From Myxococcus guangdongensis (GTDB lineage: Bacteria > Myxococcota > Myxococcia > Myxococcales > Myxococcaceae), in the NCBI RefSeq assembly GCF_024198255.1, contig NZ_JAJVKW010000009.1:310001-374000 (forward strand): a stretch of DNA of 64,000 nt. The letters run 5' to 3'. Below the pieces are notes generated by a model that worked only from the letters and a program-made list of their open reading frames with translations, was not told the DNA's origin and did no database searches. Numbering within the stretch: position 1 is the first letter of the stretch; every line of letters starts with the position of its first letter. A program made the translations under genes and the position numbers. Positions 20,111 through 28,653 of the stretch are shown piece after piece.

Positions 20111-21355
20111 TCAGTTGGGTTGACGGAACAGCCGCATGCGCGGGCCGCCACCCATCTCCAGGAAGAAGCCGAACTCGAAGCGCACCCGGGAGTCGTCGCC
20201 CAACAGCCCGGGCGGCGGGTTGGGGAAGGGCTGCGCGCGCTGGAACGAGGACACCGCCTCCATGTCCAGGAAGTCCAGGCCGCTGCTCTTCTGCACCTGG
20301 ATGTCGGTGATGCGGCCCTTCTCGTCGAGCGTGATTTCCAGCAGCGTGTGCCGGTCTCGACCGGAGTACGTGCGGCCCGTCGGGTCCCGACGCATCAGCG
20401 ACTCATTCGGCTTCCAGTGCATGCCCACGCTCTGCTTCACGCGGTTGAAGAAGCTGGCGTACTTCCACTCGCGCGAGTTGAGCAGGGTGCCATCTCCCTC
20501 CTCCACGTCCCTCAAGTGGTCATTGGGCGCGGCGCCCAGCACCTTGTCCATGGCCGCGCGCGACGGCATCAGCGCGGAGATGCCCGGCGAGCCCACGCGC
20601 CCCGCGGAGCCTTCTTCCTCTCCGCCCGTGCCGGGCTGGATGCGCAGCCGCTTCGAGTTGCCCGTCAGCTCGTCGCTCTCGTTCTGGTTGTTCACCGCGA
20701 CTCCACCCGGCGTGGTGGGGTCCGACTTCACCTTCACCTCGTTCTTCTTGTGGATGTCGGGGAGCTCGAACGCGAACTTCTGTCCGCCCTCGGCCAGGGG
20801 ACGGTCGTCGTTGCCCATGCCGTTGTTGCCGGCGATGCGCGGCGCCGTGGGCTCCGCGTCCGCGCCGTCCTGCTTCTGGGGCGCGGTGCGCTGGGGCATG
20901 GCGTTGCGATAGAAGGGCGTCTGCTCGCGGGCCCGCGTCTCCTTGTCGACGCGGTTGTTGTGCTCGGCCAGGTACTTGGCGTCCGGGGCCTCCTGCTCGT
21001 TGCCCGGCGCCAGGTCCACCACCTGTCCCTGCGGGCGCGTCTCCGGCTTCTTCTCCTCCGGCTTCTTCTCCTCGACGCGCGGACGGCTGGACAGGTTGGG
21101 CTGCGTCTTGGTGTTCGCCGGGCCCCGGTTCTTCGCCCACTGGGATTCCGTCATCGGCCGGACGGCCACGGAGGTGGGGGGGCGGGTGACGGCCTTGCGC
21201 TCACGGGGCGTCACCGGGAGTGTCCCGGTGAACAGGACGACGGCCAGGTAGCCGCCGTGCACCAGCAACGCGAGCGCCACCGCGGCGACCAGGCGCCACG
21301 GAGAGGCTCGCCGCCGCTTGCGGCGCCAGTCTGTCGGAGAAGAACCCGTGCTCAC
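20111..21355 (-). CDS. TonB C-terminal domain protein
   Basis: A 414-residue inner-membrane-anchored periplasmic protein. A basic start (RRKRRR) precedes one membrane helix at about residues 20-42. About 270 residues of charged, Pro/Gln/Asn-rich linker follow, including KKPEEKKPETRP. A TonB-like C-terminal domain covers about residues 320-414 (FFNRVKQSVGMHWKPNE, HTLLEITLDEKGRITDIQVQKSSGLDFLDMEA). TonB proteins transmit proton-motive force to outer-membrane receptors. The unusually long linker and absence of exbB/exbD nearby leave its partner unknown; some gliding-motility proteins of myxobacteria also carry TonB domains. The next gene downstream is the CDF transporter. Confidence 0.85.
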   Translation of the reverse strand: MSTGSSPTDWRRKRRRASPWRLVAAVALALLVHGGYLAVVLFTGTLPVTPRERKAVTRPPTSVAVRPMTESQWAKNRGPANTKTQPNLSSRPRVEEKKPEEKKPETRPQGQVVDLAPGNEQEAPDAKYLAEHNNRVDKETRAREQTPFYRNAMPQRTAPQKQDGADAEPTAPRIAGNNGMGNDDRPLAEGGQKFAFELPDIHKKNEVKVKSDPTTPGGVAVNNQNESDELTGNSKRLRIQPGTGGEEEGSAGRVGSPGISALMPSRAAMDKVLGAAPNDHLRDVEEGDGTLLNSREWKYASFFNRVKQSVGMHWKPNESLMRRDPTGRTYSGRDRHTLLEITLDEKGRITDIQVQKSSGLDFLDMEAVSSFQRAQPFPNPPPGLLGDDSRVRFEFGFFLEMGGGPRMRLFRQPN

Positions 21356-21476
21356 GGCGCGATGATAAACCTCCGGGCCCGCTGCCTAGTCCCGTCCCGT
21401 TCGCGGCAGAACAGGTGGACGAGGAGGGACATTCGCGAAACGTGCACGGTTCCCCGGGCGCGCCCCTTTTTCGAGC

Positions 21477-23258
21477 TCAGTAGATAGGGGCGACTTCAGC
21501 ACCATTGAAGTAGTGGCGGAGGATGTCCTGGTAGCGATGTCCGGCCTCGGCACGGCCGATGGCGCCAGTCTGACACATCCCTACTCCGTGGCCCCAGCCG
21601 CCGCCACGGAAAAGCCAGTGGGTGGGCCGGCCCTCGGCGTCCCGCTCGGCGTCCACCAGGGCCATGCTGCTGTTGAGCATCCCGAAGAGGCGCCGGATGT
21701 TCAGCTCTCCACGCACCTGCGTGGCCCCCTTGTCACCGGACAGTGTCAGCACGCGTGCCCGGCCGGACACGCCCCGCTCGGTCAGCTCCATCGCCTGCAC
21801 GCGGCCCACGCCCAGCCGGGCCACCAGCGCGTCCACCTGGGCCGCCGTGAAGCGCTTCTCCCAGCGGAACTTGCTCGGCTGCGCGAAGCTGGACACCCGG
21901 CAGGCGGCCCGGACGTCGGACGTGGCCAGCCACGCGGACAGCCGGGACGGGGAGGGGCCCGAGGCCGTGGGCTCGAGGATGTCCGGACGTCCCCGGAGGC
22001 TCGGGTCCGGCGGGCCGCCCCAGACGATGTCGTTGTCCTCCGTGTGGCCGCCGCACACCGCGCTGTAGACGGAGTCCACCAGCCGGCCATCCGCGCTGAA
22101 GAGCGCCTCGCCCCGGGTGGCCTCCACCGCGGCGGTGGTGCTGACCGCCTCGCCCGTGCGTCCCCGGTACACCGCGCAGTGCTGCTCCGAGCAGAGCAGG
22201 TACGGGTCCGCCAGGTGCTTGATGCCCACCTTCGCGAGCACCTCGCCGCGCGCGGTGACGGCCTGGGCCTTGAGCGCCTCGGAGTGGGCGCGCGCGAAGA
22301 TCTCCGCGGGCACCAGGCCCTTGAGCAGGTCCTCCAGGGGCACCACGTTGACCACCGCGAGCAGGCCCGCGCGGTCCACGGCGAACTGGAGCGAGCCCCG
22401 GAACGTGCGGTCCTCGAAGCCGTGGAAGTCGTAGCCCACGCCGAACTCCACCTGGCGCACGTCGAAGCCCGCGCCGTCCGGCGTCTCCGTGTCCAGCCGG
22501 TCCTGCGCCAGCCCCACCACCGCGCCGGACTCGTCGCGCACCTCGAGGATGCCGCGCCCCGGCGTCCTCGCTTCCTCGAACAGCGTCGTGCGCACGCCGA
22601 ACGTGCGCAGCAGCTCCGCCTGTCGCGCCGCCGCCTCCTCGGGCGTGAGCGTCTCGTCGACGAGCAGCAGCGTGCGCCGGTTGTCGATGACCTTGCCCGC
22701 GATGCCGTACACCGCGCCCAGCACGTGCGTGCGCACCGCGAGGCCCCGCGCCTTCCACTCCTCCTGCGCCGCCGCCAGGCCCTCCTTGTCCGCGAAGCGA
22801 TGCTCGCTCAGCTGCACCCGCGCGGACAGCACCGCGGGCTCCGCCTGCGTCACGCGCACCGTCCACCGCGTGCCCGCCGCGGCGTCCAGCACCTTGTCCT
22901 CCGGTCCACCGAAGCGCATCCGCATCCGCCCGCGAGGGGAGAACGTCGCCTCGCGCCGGCCCTCCATGAGGCGGATGGGCAGCCGGGGCTCGCCGCCTCG
23001 GAAGTCCAGGCGCTTGAGCTCGCCGGGGCCGGGCAGTCCCTGTGACAGCGCATCGGTGAGCGAAGGGGAAGGGGGGGACTCCACGCCCGCGTCCGCGGCC
23101 CCCGCGTCCACGGACGGCTCCGTGCCCGCGTCGACGGGCACCTCCTGGCGCTCGTCCGCTCGCCCCTCCACCGGGGTGGTGGGCCGGGTCGGCGGCTTGG
23201 GGCTCGCGCAGGTGGCGAGCAGCAGGGCGGAGAGCAGGAGCGGGACGGCGGTGCGCAC
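21477..23258 (-). CDS. SpoIID/LytB domain lipoprotein
   Basis: A 593-residue protein with a SpoIID/LytB peptidoglycan-hydrolase domain. A hydrophobic start ends in LLLATC, a plausible though imperfect lipobox (Thr at -1). An Asp/Pro-rich linker follows. The central region includes VVNVVPLEDLLKGLVPAEI and SEALKAQAVTARGEVL, and the C-terminus has the diagnostic RGGGWGHGVGMCQTGAIG. SpoIID proteins are lytic transglycosylases acting on denuded glycan strands, first known from Bacillus sporulation engulfment; myxobacterial versions could act in growth or spore-wall remodelling, which is inference. The GTG at 23258 gives the lipoprotein start; other GTG codons lie 12 bases upstream. It is 121 bases upstream of the TonB-C gene. 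Confidence 0.85.
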   Translation of the reverse strand: MRTAVPLLLSALLLATCASPKPPTRPTTPVEGRADERQEVPVDAGTEPSVDAGAADAGVESPPSPSLTDALSQGLPGPGELKRLDFRGGEPRLPIRLMEGRREATFSPRGRMRMRFGGPEDKVLDAAAGTRWTVRVTQAEPAVLSARVQLSEHRFADKEGLAAAQEEWKARGLAVRTHVLGAVYGIAGKVIDNRRTLLLVDETLTPEEAAARQAELLRTFGVRTTLFEEARTPGRGILEVRDESGAVVGLAQDRLDTETPDGAGFDVRQVEFGVGYDFHGFEDRTFRGSLQFAVDRAGLLAVVNVVPLEDLLKGLVPAEIFARAHSEALKAQAVTARGEVLAKVGIKHLADPYLLCSEQHCAVYRGRTGEAVSTTAAVEATRGEALFSADGRLVDSVYSAVCGGHTEDNDIVWGGPPDPSLRGRPDILEPTASGPSPSRLSAWLATSDVRAACRVSSFAQPSKFRWEKRFTAAQVDALVARLGVGRVQAMELTERGVSGRARVLTLSGDKGATQVRGELNIRRLFGMLNSSMALVDAERDAEGRPTHWLFRGGGWGHGVGMCQTGAIGRAEAGHRYQDILRHYFNGAEVAPIY

Positions 23259-23378
23259 GGGGGGCGTCACCGTACCCGTCAGTCCGGGGCGTGTCACGGA
23301 CCGGACGCCCGTGAGCCCGTCCGGGTCCACTTGTCCGGTGGCGAATAGACCGCGGCGCTTCTCGCGTTGGTCCTGCTC

Positions 23379-25025
23379 ATGCGAATTTTCAAAGGCAACT
23401 TCCTGAAGCTGAAGACTCCCGTGGCCGCCGTGGCCACCAGCCTGCTCATGCTCGGTACGACCGCTCACGCAGCGGGTCTGGATGCCTTCATCCCCACGCC
23501 GAACATCCCCGGCGCCCCTTCGACTCGCGCGCCCGCGGCGCAGACCTCGACGGGCAGCCTGCCTGCCATCGGTGTGCAGTCCGTGGCCGGGACGCCCGTG
23601 GAGGCGTTGCCGGACCATCCGGACCACGCCGTCATCGCCACGCCCTCGCCGCAGCCGGGCATCCAGGCGAACGCGCTCGCGCCCGCCTCCGCGCAGTCCT
23701 TCACCCGCGAGTGGGTGGTGAGCCCCACGGGCGACGACAACGGCGACGGCAGCGCCGCGCAGCCGCTGAAGACCATCACCAAGGCGGTGAGCCTCGCGGG
23801 CCCTGGTGAGCTCGTCCGCGTCCAGGCCGGCACCTACGCCGAGCGCATCATCATCGGCGCCAACGCGAAGGCGGGCACCGAGGGCGCCAAGATCACGCTC
23901 CAGGGCGAGGGCAGCCCGCGCATCACCCCCGGCCCCGGCGCCGGCGGCATGGTGCAGGTGCGTCAGCCGCACTGGGTCATCGACGGGTTCGATCTGGACT
24001 TGCAGCGCCAGCCCATCTTCGGCGTCACCTTCGAGGGCAACGTCACCGGCTCCATGCTGGTGAACTCCCACCTGCACGACGGTGGTGGCGGCGCGGCCGT
24101 GACGACCTTCAACAAGGCCACCGGCGCCACCATCGAGAACAACCTCATCCACGACTTCGTGAAGACGACGGGCAACAAGGACTCGCACGGCGTCGTCGTG
24201 CAGCCCACGTCCAAGGACATCACCGTCCGCAACAACGACATCCACTCGAACTCGGGGGACTCCGTGCAGTGCCTGGGGCCCGAGGGCTTCAGCTCGCTGC
24301 CGCCCGCGGACGGCCTGGTGGTGGAGAACAACCACTTCTACGCCAACCGTGAGAACGCGGTGGACATCAAGACCTGCTACGGCGTGGTCATCCGCAACAA
24401 CCGCATGCACCAGTTCCGCCCCACGAGCACCGCGAAGGGCGACGTCGTCGTCATCCACTACTCCGCGAGCAACGTGCTGGTGGAGGACAACGAAATCTAC
24501 GACGGCGCCAAGGGCATCTCCGTGGGCGGCAACCACGAGGGCCCCGTGCCCAGCGGCATCGTCGTGCGCCGCAATCGCGTGCACGGCATCTCCAACGCCA
24601 ACGGCGGTGAGGGCACCGGCATCCGCCTGGAGAACTCCAAGGGCACCGTGGTGGTGAACAACACCGTCACCGGCACGGCGACGGGCCTCATCATCGGCCA
24701 CGGCACCGGCGGCGCCACCGAGTCCGCGGTGGTGCAGAACAACATCCTGGACGGCTCCGTCGCGGTGGACCTGGGCGGCCAGGCGCCGGGCCTGAAGCTG
24801 GGCAACAACCTCTTCGCGGCCAGCGGTCAGTTCAAGAGCCAGGGCGCCATGGTGGGCACCGAGCAGTTCCTCGCCACCACCGGGGACGCGTCGTCCTCCA
24901 GCGGCTCCGCGGACCTGGGCGAGGCCTTCGGGCCCGGTCCCCAGGCCGTGGACAAGGGCGTCGACGTGGGCCTGCCGTTCTGCGGCGGCGCGCCCGACAT
25001 CGGCGCCGTCGAGATGGGCTGCTGA
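23379..25025 (+). CDS. Secreted right-handed parallel beta-helix protein
   Basis: A 548-residue exported protein. The signal peptide is MRIFKGNFLKLKTPVAAVA and on, with cleavage after TTAHA. A Pro/Ala linker is followed at about residue 110 by VVSPTGDDNGDGSAAQPLKTITKAVSLAGPG, the start of a pectate-lyase-like beta-helix (DUF1565 type). Many PbH1 rungs follow: IENNLIHDF, VRNNDIHSN, VENNHFYANRENAVDIK, IRNNRMHQF, VEDNEIYDG, VRRNRVHGI and VVNNTVTG. These folds occur in polysaccharide lyases and glycosidases as well as in adhesins. I see no clear catalytic Lys/Arg set for pectate lyase, so the substrate is unknown. It is monocistronic, ending before a strong terminator. Confidence 0.85.
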   Translation: MRIFKGNFLKLKTPVAAVATSLLMLGTTAHAAGLDAFIPTPNIPGAPSTRAPAAQTSTGSLPAIGVQSVAGTPVEALPDHPDHAVIATPSPQPGIQANALAPASAQSFTREWVVSPTGDDNGDGSAAQPLKTITKAVSLAGPGELVRVQAGTYAERIIIGANAKAGTEGAKITLQGEGSPRITPGPGAGGMVQVRQPHWVIDGFDLDLQRQPIFGVTFEGNVTGSMLVNSHLHDGGGGAAVTTFNKATGATIENNLIHDFVKTTGNKDSHGVVVQPTSKDITVRNNDIHSNSGDSVQCLGPEGFSSLPPADGLVVENNHFYANRENAVDIKTCYGVVIRNNRMHQFRPTSTAKGDVVVIHYSASNVLVEDNEIYDGAKGISVGGNHEGPVPSGIVVRRNRVHGISNANGGEGTGIRLENSKGTVVVNNTVTGTATGLIIGHGTGGATESAVVQNNILDGSVAVDLGGQAPGLKLGNNLFAASGQFKSQGAMVGTEQFLATTGDASSSSGSADLGEAFGPGPQAVDKGVDVGLPFCGGAPDIGAVEMGC

Positions 25026-25078
25026 CCCGTCCGCCAGCCTCCCAGGCAGGGGAGGGCGCGCCCGGCGCCCGGAAATGA

Positions 25079-25117
25079 AAAGGCCCGATGCGGAGCGACT
25101 CTCCGCATCGGGCCTTT
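25079..25117. terminator. Strong bidirectional terminator
   Basis: A perfect 17-bp stem (25079-25095 with 25101-25117) around a 5-base loop, with A-run and T-run at the ends. It lies 53 bases after the beta-helix gene and 6 bases beyond the 3' end of the leftward tRNA-Cys, so it can stop transcription from both sides. Confidence 0.9.
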
Positions 25118-25123
25118 CCTATG

Positions 25124-25195
25124 AGGCGCCACCCGGATTCGAACCGGGGAATGAAGGTTTTGCAGACCTTTGCCTTACCACTTGGCTATGGCGCC
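25124..25195 (-). tRNA. tRNA-Cys (GCA)
   Basis: A 72-nucleotide cloverleaf on the minus strand with a 7-bp acceptor (GGCGCCA/TGGCGCC), anticodon GCA (complement of 25161-25163), T-loop GGTTCGAATCC and discriminator U, the cysteine identity base. CCA is not encoded. Confidence 0.96.
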
Positions 25196-25355
25196 AACGG
25201 CTTGGGGCCGGGTTTATACGCAGCCAGCCACCACCCGGTCAAGGAATCAACGGAACCGGCCCCTGGGTCCTGACGTGACGGTACGATTCGCGCGGAAACG
25301 GTGATGTCCACCTCGGGTGGACGTCGCGTGCTCGAGCCGACCGAGGAGTCGCGAG

Positions 25356-26507
25356 ATGTTGCATGGGCATGGGGTGTACCAGGAGGAGCACGAGGCCTTT
25401 CGCCGCACGGTGAGGTCGGTGGTGGAGAAGGAGATCCTCCCCCACGTGGGTCGCTGGGAGGAGGCGGAGGAGTTCCCCCGGGAGCTCTTCGCGCGCTTCG
25501 GCGAGCTGGGCTTCCTGGGCCTGAAGTACCCCGAGGCGTACGGCGGCACGGACGCCGGCGTGCTCTACGAGGCGGTGCTGCTGGAGGAACTGGGCCGCTG
25601 TGGTTCGGGGGGCGTGTCCGCGGGCCTGGGCGCGCAGTTCACCATCGCCACTGGGCCGCTGCACCTGTTCGGCACGGATGAGCAGAAGCGCCGGTGGCTC
25701 GCCCCCGCGATTCGCGGCGAGAAGATTGGCGCGCTCGGAATCACGGAGCCGGACGCCGGCTCGGACGTGGCGGGGCTGCGCACCACCGCGCGCCGTGACG
25801 GGGCGCACTACGTCGTCAACGGCTCCAAGACGTACATCACCAACGGCGTGCGCGCGGACTTCATCGTCCTGGCGGTGAAGACGGACCCGTCCAGGGGCCA
25901 CAAGGGCCTGTCCATGCTGGTGGTGGAGAAGGACACGCCGGGCTTCACGGTGAGCCGCAAGCTCAAGAAGCTGGGCTGGCGCGCCTCGGACACCGCCGAG
26001 CTGTTCTTCGAGGACTGCCGCATCCCCGAGGAGAACCTGCTGGGGGTGGAGGACCAGGGCTTCTCGCAGATCATGGGCAACTTCCAGTGGGAGCGCCTGT
26101 CGCTCGCGCTGGGCGCGGTGGGCGCCATGGAGGACATGCTGGAGCGCGTCGTCGAGCACGTGAAGTCGCGCCGCGCCTTCGGCCAGTCGCTCAGCCAGAT
26201 GCAGGTGGTGCGGCACAAGCTGGCGGACCTGTTCACCGCCCGCGAGTGCGCGCGCCAGCTCACCTACCACGCGCTCCGGCTGCACGCGGCGGGGGAGTGG
26301 GCCGTGGCCCAGACGTCCATGGCCAAGAAGGTGGCCACCGAGACGGCCTGCCGCGTCGCGGACGAGTGCCTCCAGCTCCACGGCGGCGCCGGCTACATGA
26401 TGGAGTACGACATCCAGCGTCACTGGCGCGACGCCCGCCTGGGGCCCATCGGCGGTGGGGCCAGTGAGGTGATGAACGAAATCATCGCCAAGCAGCTCGG
26501 CCTGTAG
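25356..26507 (+). CDS. Acyl-CoA dehydrogenase, long-chain (LCAD) type
   Basis: A 383-residue FAD enzyme that introduces the alpha-beta double bond in acyl-CoA and passes electrons to ETF. GALGITEPDAGSDVAG and NGSKTYITNG are the FAD/substrate signatures. SRRAFGQSLSQMQVVRHKLADL and LQLHGGAGYMMEYDIQRHWRDAR are typical of the C-terminal helical domain. The medium/short-chain base motif YEGT is here IGGG; instead Glu246 in QWERLSLA matches the alternative base position of long-chain and isovaleryl enzymes. The ATG at 25356 has GAGGAG at good spacing. A rhodanese gene follows after 95 bases. Confidence 0.93.
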   Translation: MLHGHGVYQEEHEAFRRTVRSVVEKEILPHVGRWEEAEEFPRELFARFGELGFLGLKYPEAYGGTDAGVLYEAVLLEELGRCGSGGVSAGLGAQFTIATGPLHLFGTDEQKRRWLAPAIRGEKIGALGITEPDAGSDVAGLRTTARRDGAHYVVNGSKTYITNGVRADFIVLAVKTDPSRGHKGLSMLVVEKDTPGFTVSRKLKKLGWRASDTAELFFEDCRIPEENLLGVEDQGFSQIMGNFQWERLSLALGAVGAMEDMLERVVEHVKSRRAFGQSLSQMQVVRHKLADLFTARECARQLTYHALRLHAAGEWAVAQTSMAKKVATETACRVADECLQLHGGAGYMMEYDIQRHWRDARLGPIGGGASEVMNEIIAKQLGL

Positions 26508-26602
26508 GGCTTCGGGCCGCGGGGAGGGGCAGGCGACCAGGCGGGACGGAAGAGGCCCCGGGGGCCCCGGGTTGAGACCGGAGAGCCCCCGCGGAGGTGT
26601 TG

Positions 26603-26956
26603 GTGGAGCCCACCATCCTGTGTACCGAGCTGTACCTGCGCCTGGGCGATGACGAGCTGCTCGTCATCGACTGCCGGGCGCCCTTCGACTGGGAGCACCA
26701 CGACCTGCACATCCCCGGTGCCCTGAGGATGTTGCCCACGGAAGTCGCCCGCGACCACCGCATGCTGCCCGACGACGAGCTCATCGTCCTCTGCGGCGGC
26801 CTGCCGGACGGCTCGGACGTCCGCCGCGTCTGTCGCCTGCTGCGCATGCACGGACGGGAGGCCGTCTGCCTCGATGGAGGCCTCCCCGCCTGGATTCGCG
26901 GGGGCTATCCCACCGAGCGCCATGTCCGTGCCCAGGTGGCGGGCCTGCACCGTTAG
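26603..26956 (+). CDS. Rhodanese-like protein
   Basis: A 117-residue single-domain rhodanese. VIDCRAPFDWEHHDLHIPGAL is the CH2A motif region. The active loop begins with Cys64 (LIVLCGGLPDGSD), followed by the helix RRVCRLLRMHG and LDGGLPAWIRGGYP near the end. Rhodaneses carry persulfide sulfur on the loop cysteine. This loop, CGGLPDGS, is longer and lacks the Arg-rich CRxGxR found in thiosulfate sulfurtransferases, so another sulfur donor or a regulatory role is possible. Extra cysteines at residues 7 and 24 could matter. GGAGG at 26593-26597 favours the GTG at 26603; another GTG at 26597 overlaps that site. Confidence 0.85.
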   Translation: MEPTILCTELYLRLGDDELLVIDCRAPFDWEHHDLHIPGALRMLPTEVARDHRMLPDDELIVLCGGLPDGSDVRRVCRLLRMHGREAVCLDGGLPAWIRGGYPTERHVRAQVAGLHR

Positions 26957-27030
26957 GTTTCTCGTGGATGCGGTGCGTCGTCAAAGGGTGTATGGAGCGG
27001 CGGACTTCCTCCCTCTGGAGAACCGTTCCC

Positions 27031-28119
27031 ATGGCCAAGCTTCGTGCCGCCCTCATCGGCGCCACCGGACTCGCGGGGCAGCAGTTCATCGCCGCCCTCA
27101 GGAACCACCCGTTCATCGAGCTGACCGGCCTGGCCGCGTCGCCTCGCTCGGCGGGCAAATCCTACGGGGACGCCCTGCGCACGGCCAACGGCATGACGGC
27201 GTGGTTCGTCTCCGAGCCGCTCGCCCCCGAAGTCGCTCGCATGCAGGTGATCAGCGGCGACGCGCTCCAGTCGAAGGACTACGACCTGGTCTTCTCCGCC
27301 GTGGAATCGGACGTCGCGAAGGAGCTCGAGCCCCGGCTGGCCCGGGACATCCCCGTCTTCTCGGCTGCGAGTGCCTTCCGCTACGAGGACGACGTCCCGC
27401 TGCTCATCCCTCCCGTCAACGCCTCGCACGCGCCGCTCGTGCGCGAGCAGCAGCGCCGCCGAGGCTGGAAGGGCTTCATCGTCCCCAGCCCCAACTGCAC
27501 GACGACGGGCCTGGCCGTGACGCTCGCGCCGCTGGTCGAGCGCTTCGGCGTGAAGGCCGTGCTGATGACCAGCCTGCAGGCCATGTCCGGCGCCGGCCGC
27601 TCGCCGGGCGTCATCGGCATGGACATCCTCGACAACGTCATCCCCTACATCCCCAAGGAGGAGCACAAGGTCGAGGTGGAGACGAAGAAGATCCTCGGTG
27701 CGTTGGGCGCGGACGGCTCCGCCCTCACGCCCCACGACATCCGGGTCTCCTGCACCTGCACCCGCGTGGCCGTGATGGAGGGCCACACCGAGTCCGTCTT
27801 CGTGTCGCTGGGCACCAAGGCCACCGTGGCGGAAGTCACCCAGGCGATGCGCGAGTGGCGCGGCGCCGAGGTGGCCCGGGACCTGCCGTCCTCGCCCGTC
27901 CGGTGGATCGAGGTGCTGGACGACCCGTTCCGTCCTCAGCCCCGGTTGGACCGGGAGACCCACGGAGGCATGGCCACCACGGTCGGCCGCGTGCGCGAGG
28001 ATGGTGTCCTGGAGAACGGCTTCAAGTACGTGCTCGTCTCCCACAATACGAAGATGGGAGCGGCGCGCGGGTCCATCCTGGTCGCCGAGCAGCTGCGGGC
28101 CCAGGGGTTGCTCGGCTGA
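27031..28119 (+). CDS. asd: Aspartate-semialdehyde dehydrogenase (archaeal/fungal type)
   Basis: Reduces aspartyl phosphate to aspartate semialdehyde, the branch point to lysine/diaminopimelate, threonine and methionine. The 362-residue protein has the NADP-binding start ALIGATGLAGQQF and the active-site loop PSPNCTTTG with Cys156. It also has SLQAMSGAGRSPGV and RVAVMEGHTESVFV with the substrate histidine. The longer insertions and GHTE motif place it in the archaeal/fungal ASADH branch, not the short E. coli type. The ATG at 27031 is preceded by CTGGAGAA. A hairpin with TGGCAC/GTGCCA arms follows the stop. It stands alone, away from lysC or dapA. Confidence 0.93.
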   Translation: MAKLRAALIGATGLAGQQFIAALRNHPFIELTGLAASPRSAGKSYGDALRTANGMTAWFVSEPLAPEVARMQVISGDALQSKDYDLVFSAVESDVAKELEPRLARDIPVFSAASAFRYEDDVPLLIPPVNASHAPLVREQQRRRGWKGFIVPSPNCTTTGLAVTLAPLVERFGVKAVLMTSLQAMSGAGRSPGVIGMDILDNVIPYIPKEEHKVEVETKKILGALGADGSALTPHDIRVSCTCTRVAVMEGHTESVFVSLGTKATVAEVTQAMREWRGAEVARDLPSSPVRWIEVLDDPFRPQPRLDRETHGGMATTVGRVREDGVLENGFKYVLVSHNTKMGAARGSILVAEQLRAQGLLG

Positions 28120-28227
28120 CACCGACGCGCGTCGGACAGGTGGCACAAATTCAGGGTGCCATCCCTGTAACGAACCATTACTCTGCGCGCCCACGGACGC
28201 GCTGAAGATTTCTAGAGGAGAGCTTTC

Positions 28228-28563
28228 ATGGCCTACGTCGTCGCGGACCCTTGCATCAAGTGCAAGTACACTGACTGTGTCGAGGTCTGCCCGGTCAACT
28301 GTTTCTACGAGGGTGCGAACTTCCTGGTCATCCACCCGGACGAGTGCATCGACTGTGGCGCGTGCGAGCCCGTGTGCCCCACCAAGGCCATCTTCCCGGA
28401 GACCGAGCTCCCCGCGAAGTGGAAGGACTACAAGGCGCTGAACGCGGACTTCTCGTCCAAGTGGCCCAACATCGCGGAGAAGAAGGCGTCCCTCCCCGAG
28501 GCCGAGGAGTACAAGGACAAGGAGGACAAGCGCTCCCTCCTGAACGACGCGCCCGGCAAGTAG
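28228..28563 (+). CDS. 7Fe ferredoxin (3Fe-4S / 4Fe-4S)
   Basis: A 111-residue FdxA-type ferredoxin for cytosolic electron transfer. The N-terminal half reads [21 protein letters not shown], with the altered first cluster motif of seven-iron ferredoxins, then [16 protein letters not shown] for the 4Fe-4S cluster. The C-terminal 45 residues form the charged extension typical of this class ([11 protein letters not shown]). GAGGAGAGCTTTC before the ATG is a strong ribosome site. It follows asd by 108 bases on the same strand, with a hairpin in between, so it probably has its own promoter. Confidence 0.95.
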   Translation: MAYVVADPCIKCKYTDCVEVCPVNCFYEGANFLVIHPDECIDCGACEPVCPTKAIFPETELPAKWKDYKALNADFSSKWPNIAEKKASLPEAEEYKDKEDKRSLLNDAPGK

Positions 28564-28653
28564 TCCGCTGGCGCCTGTCGCGCCCGTGAGTCTCGAGAAG
28601 GCCCTCCCGCCTGTTTCCGGCGCGAGGGCCTTCGTCGTTGCGGGGCGCCGCAT

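Noticed and set aside
28138-28166. TGGCAC element after asd as a sigma54 -24 box
   Set aside because: No GC at the -12 position; the sequence is better explained as an arm of a TGGCAC/GTGCCA hairpin.
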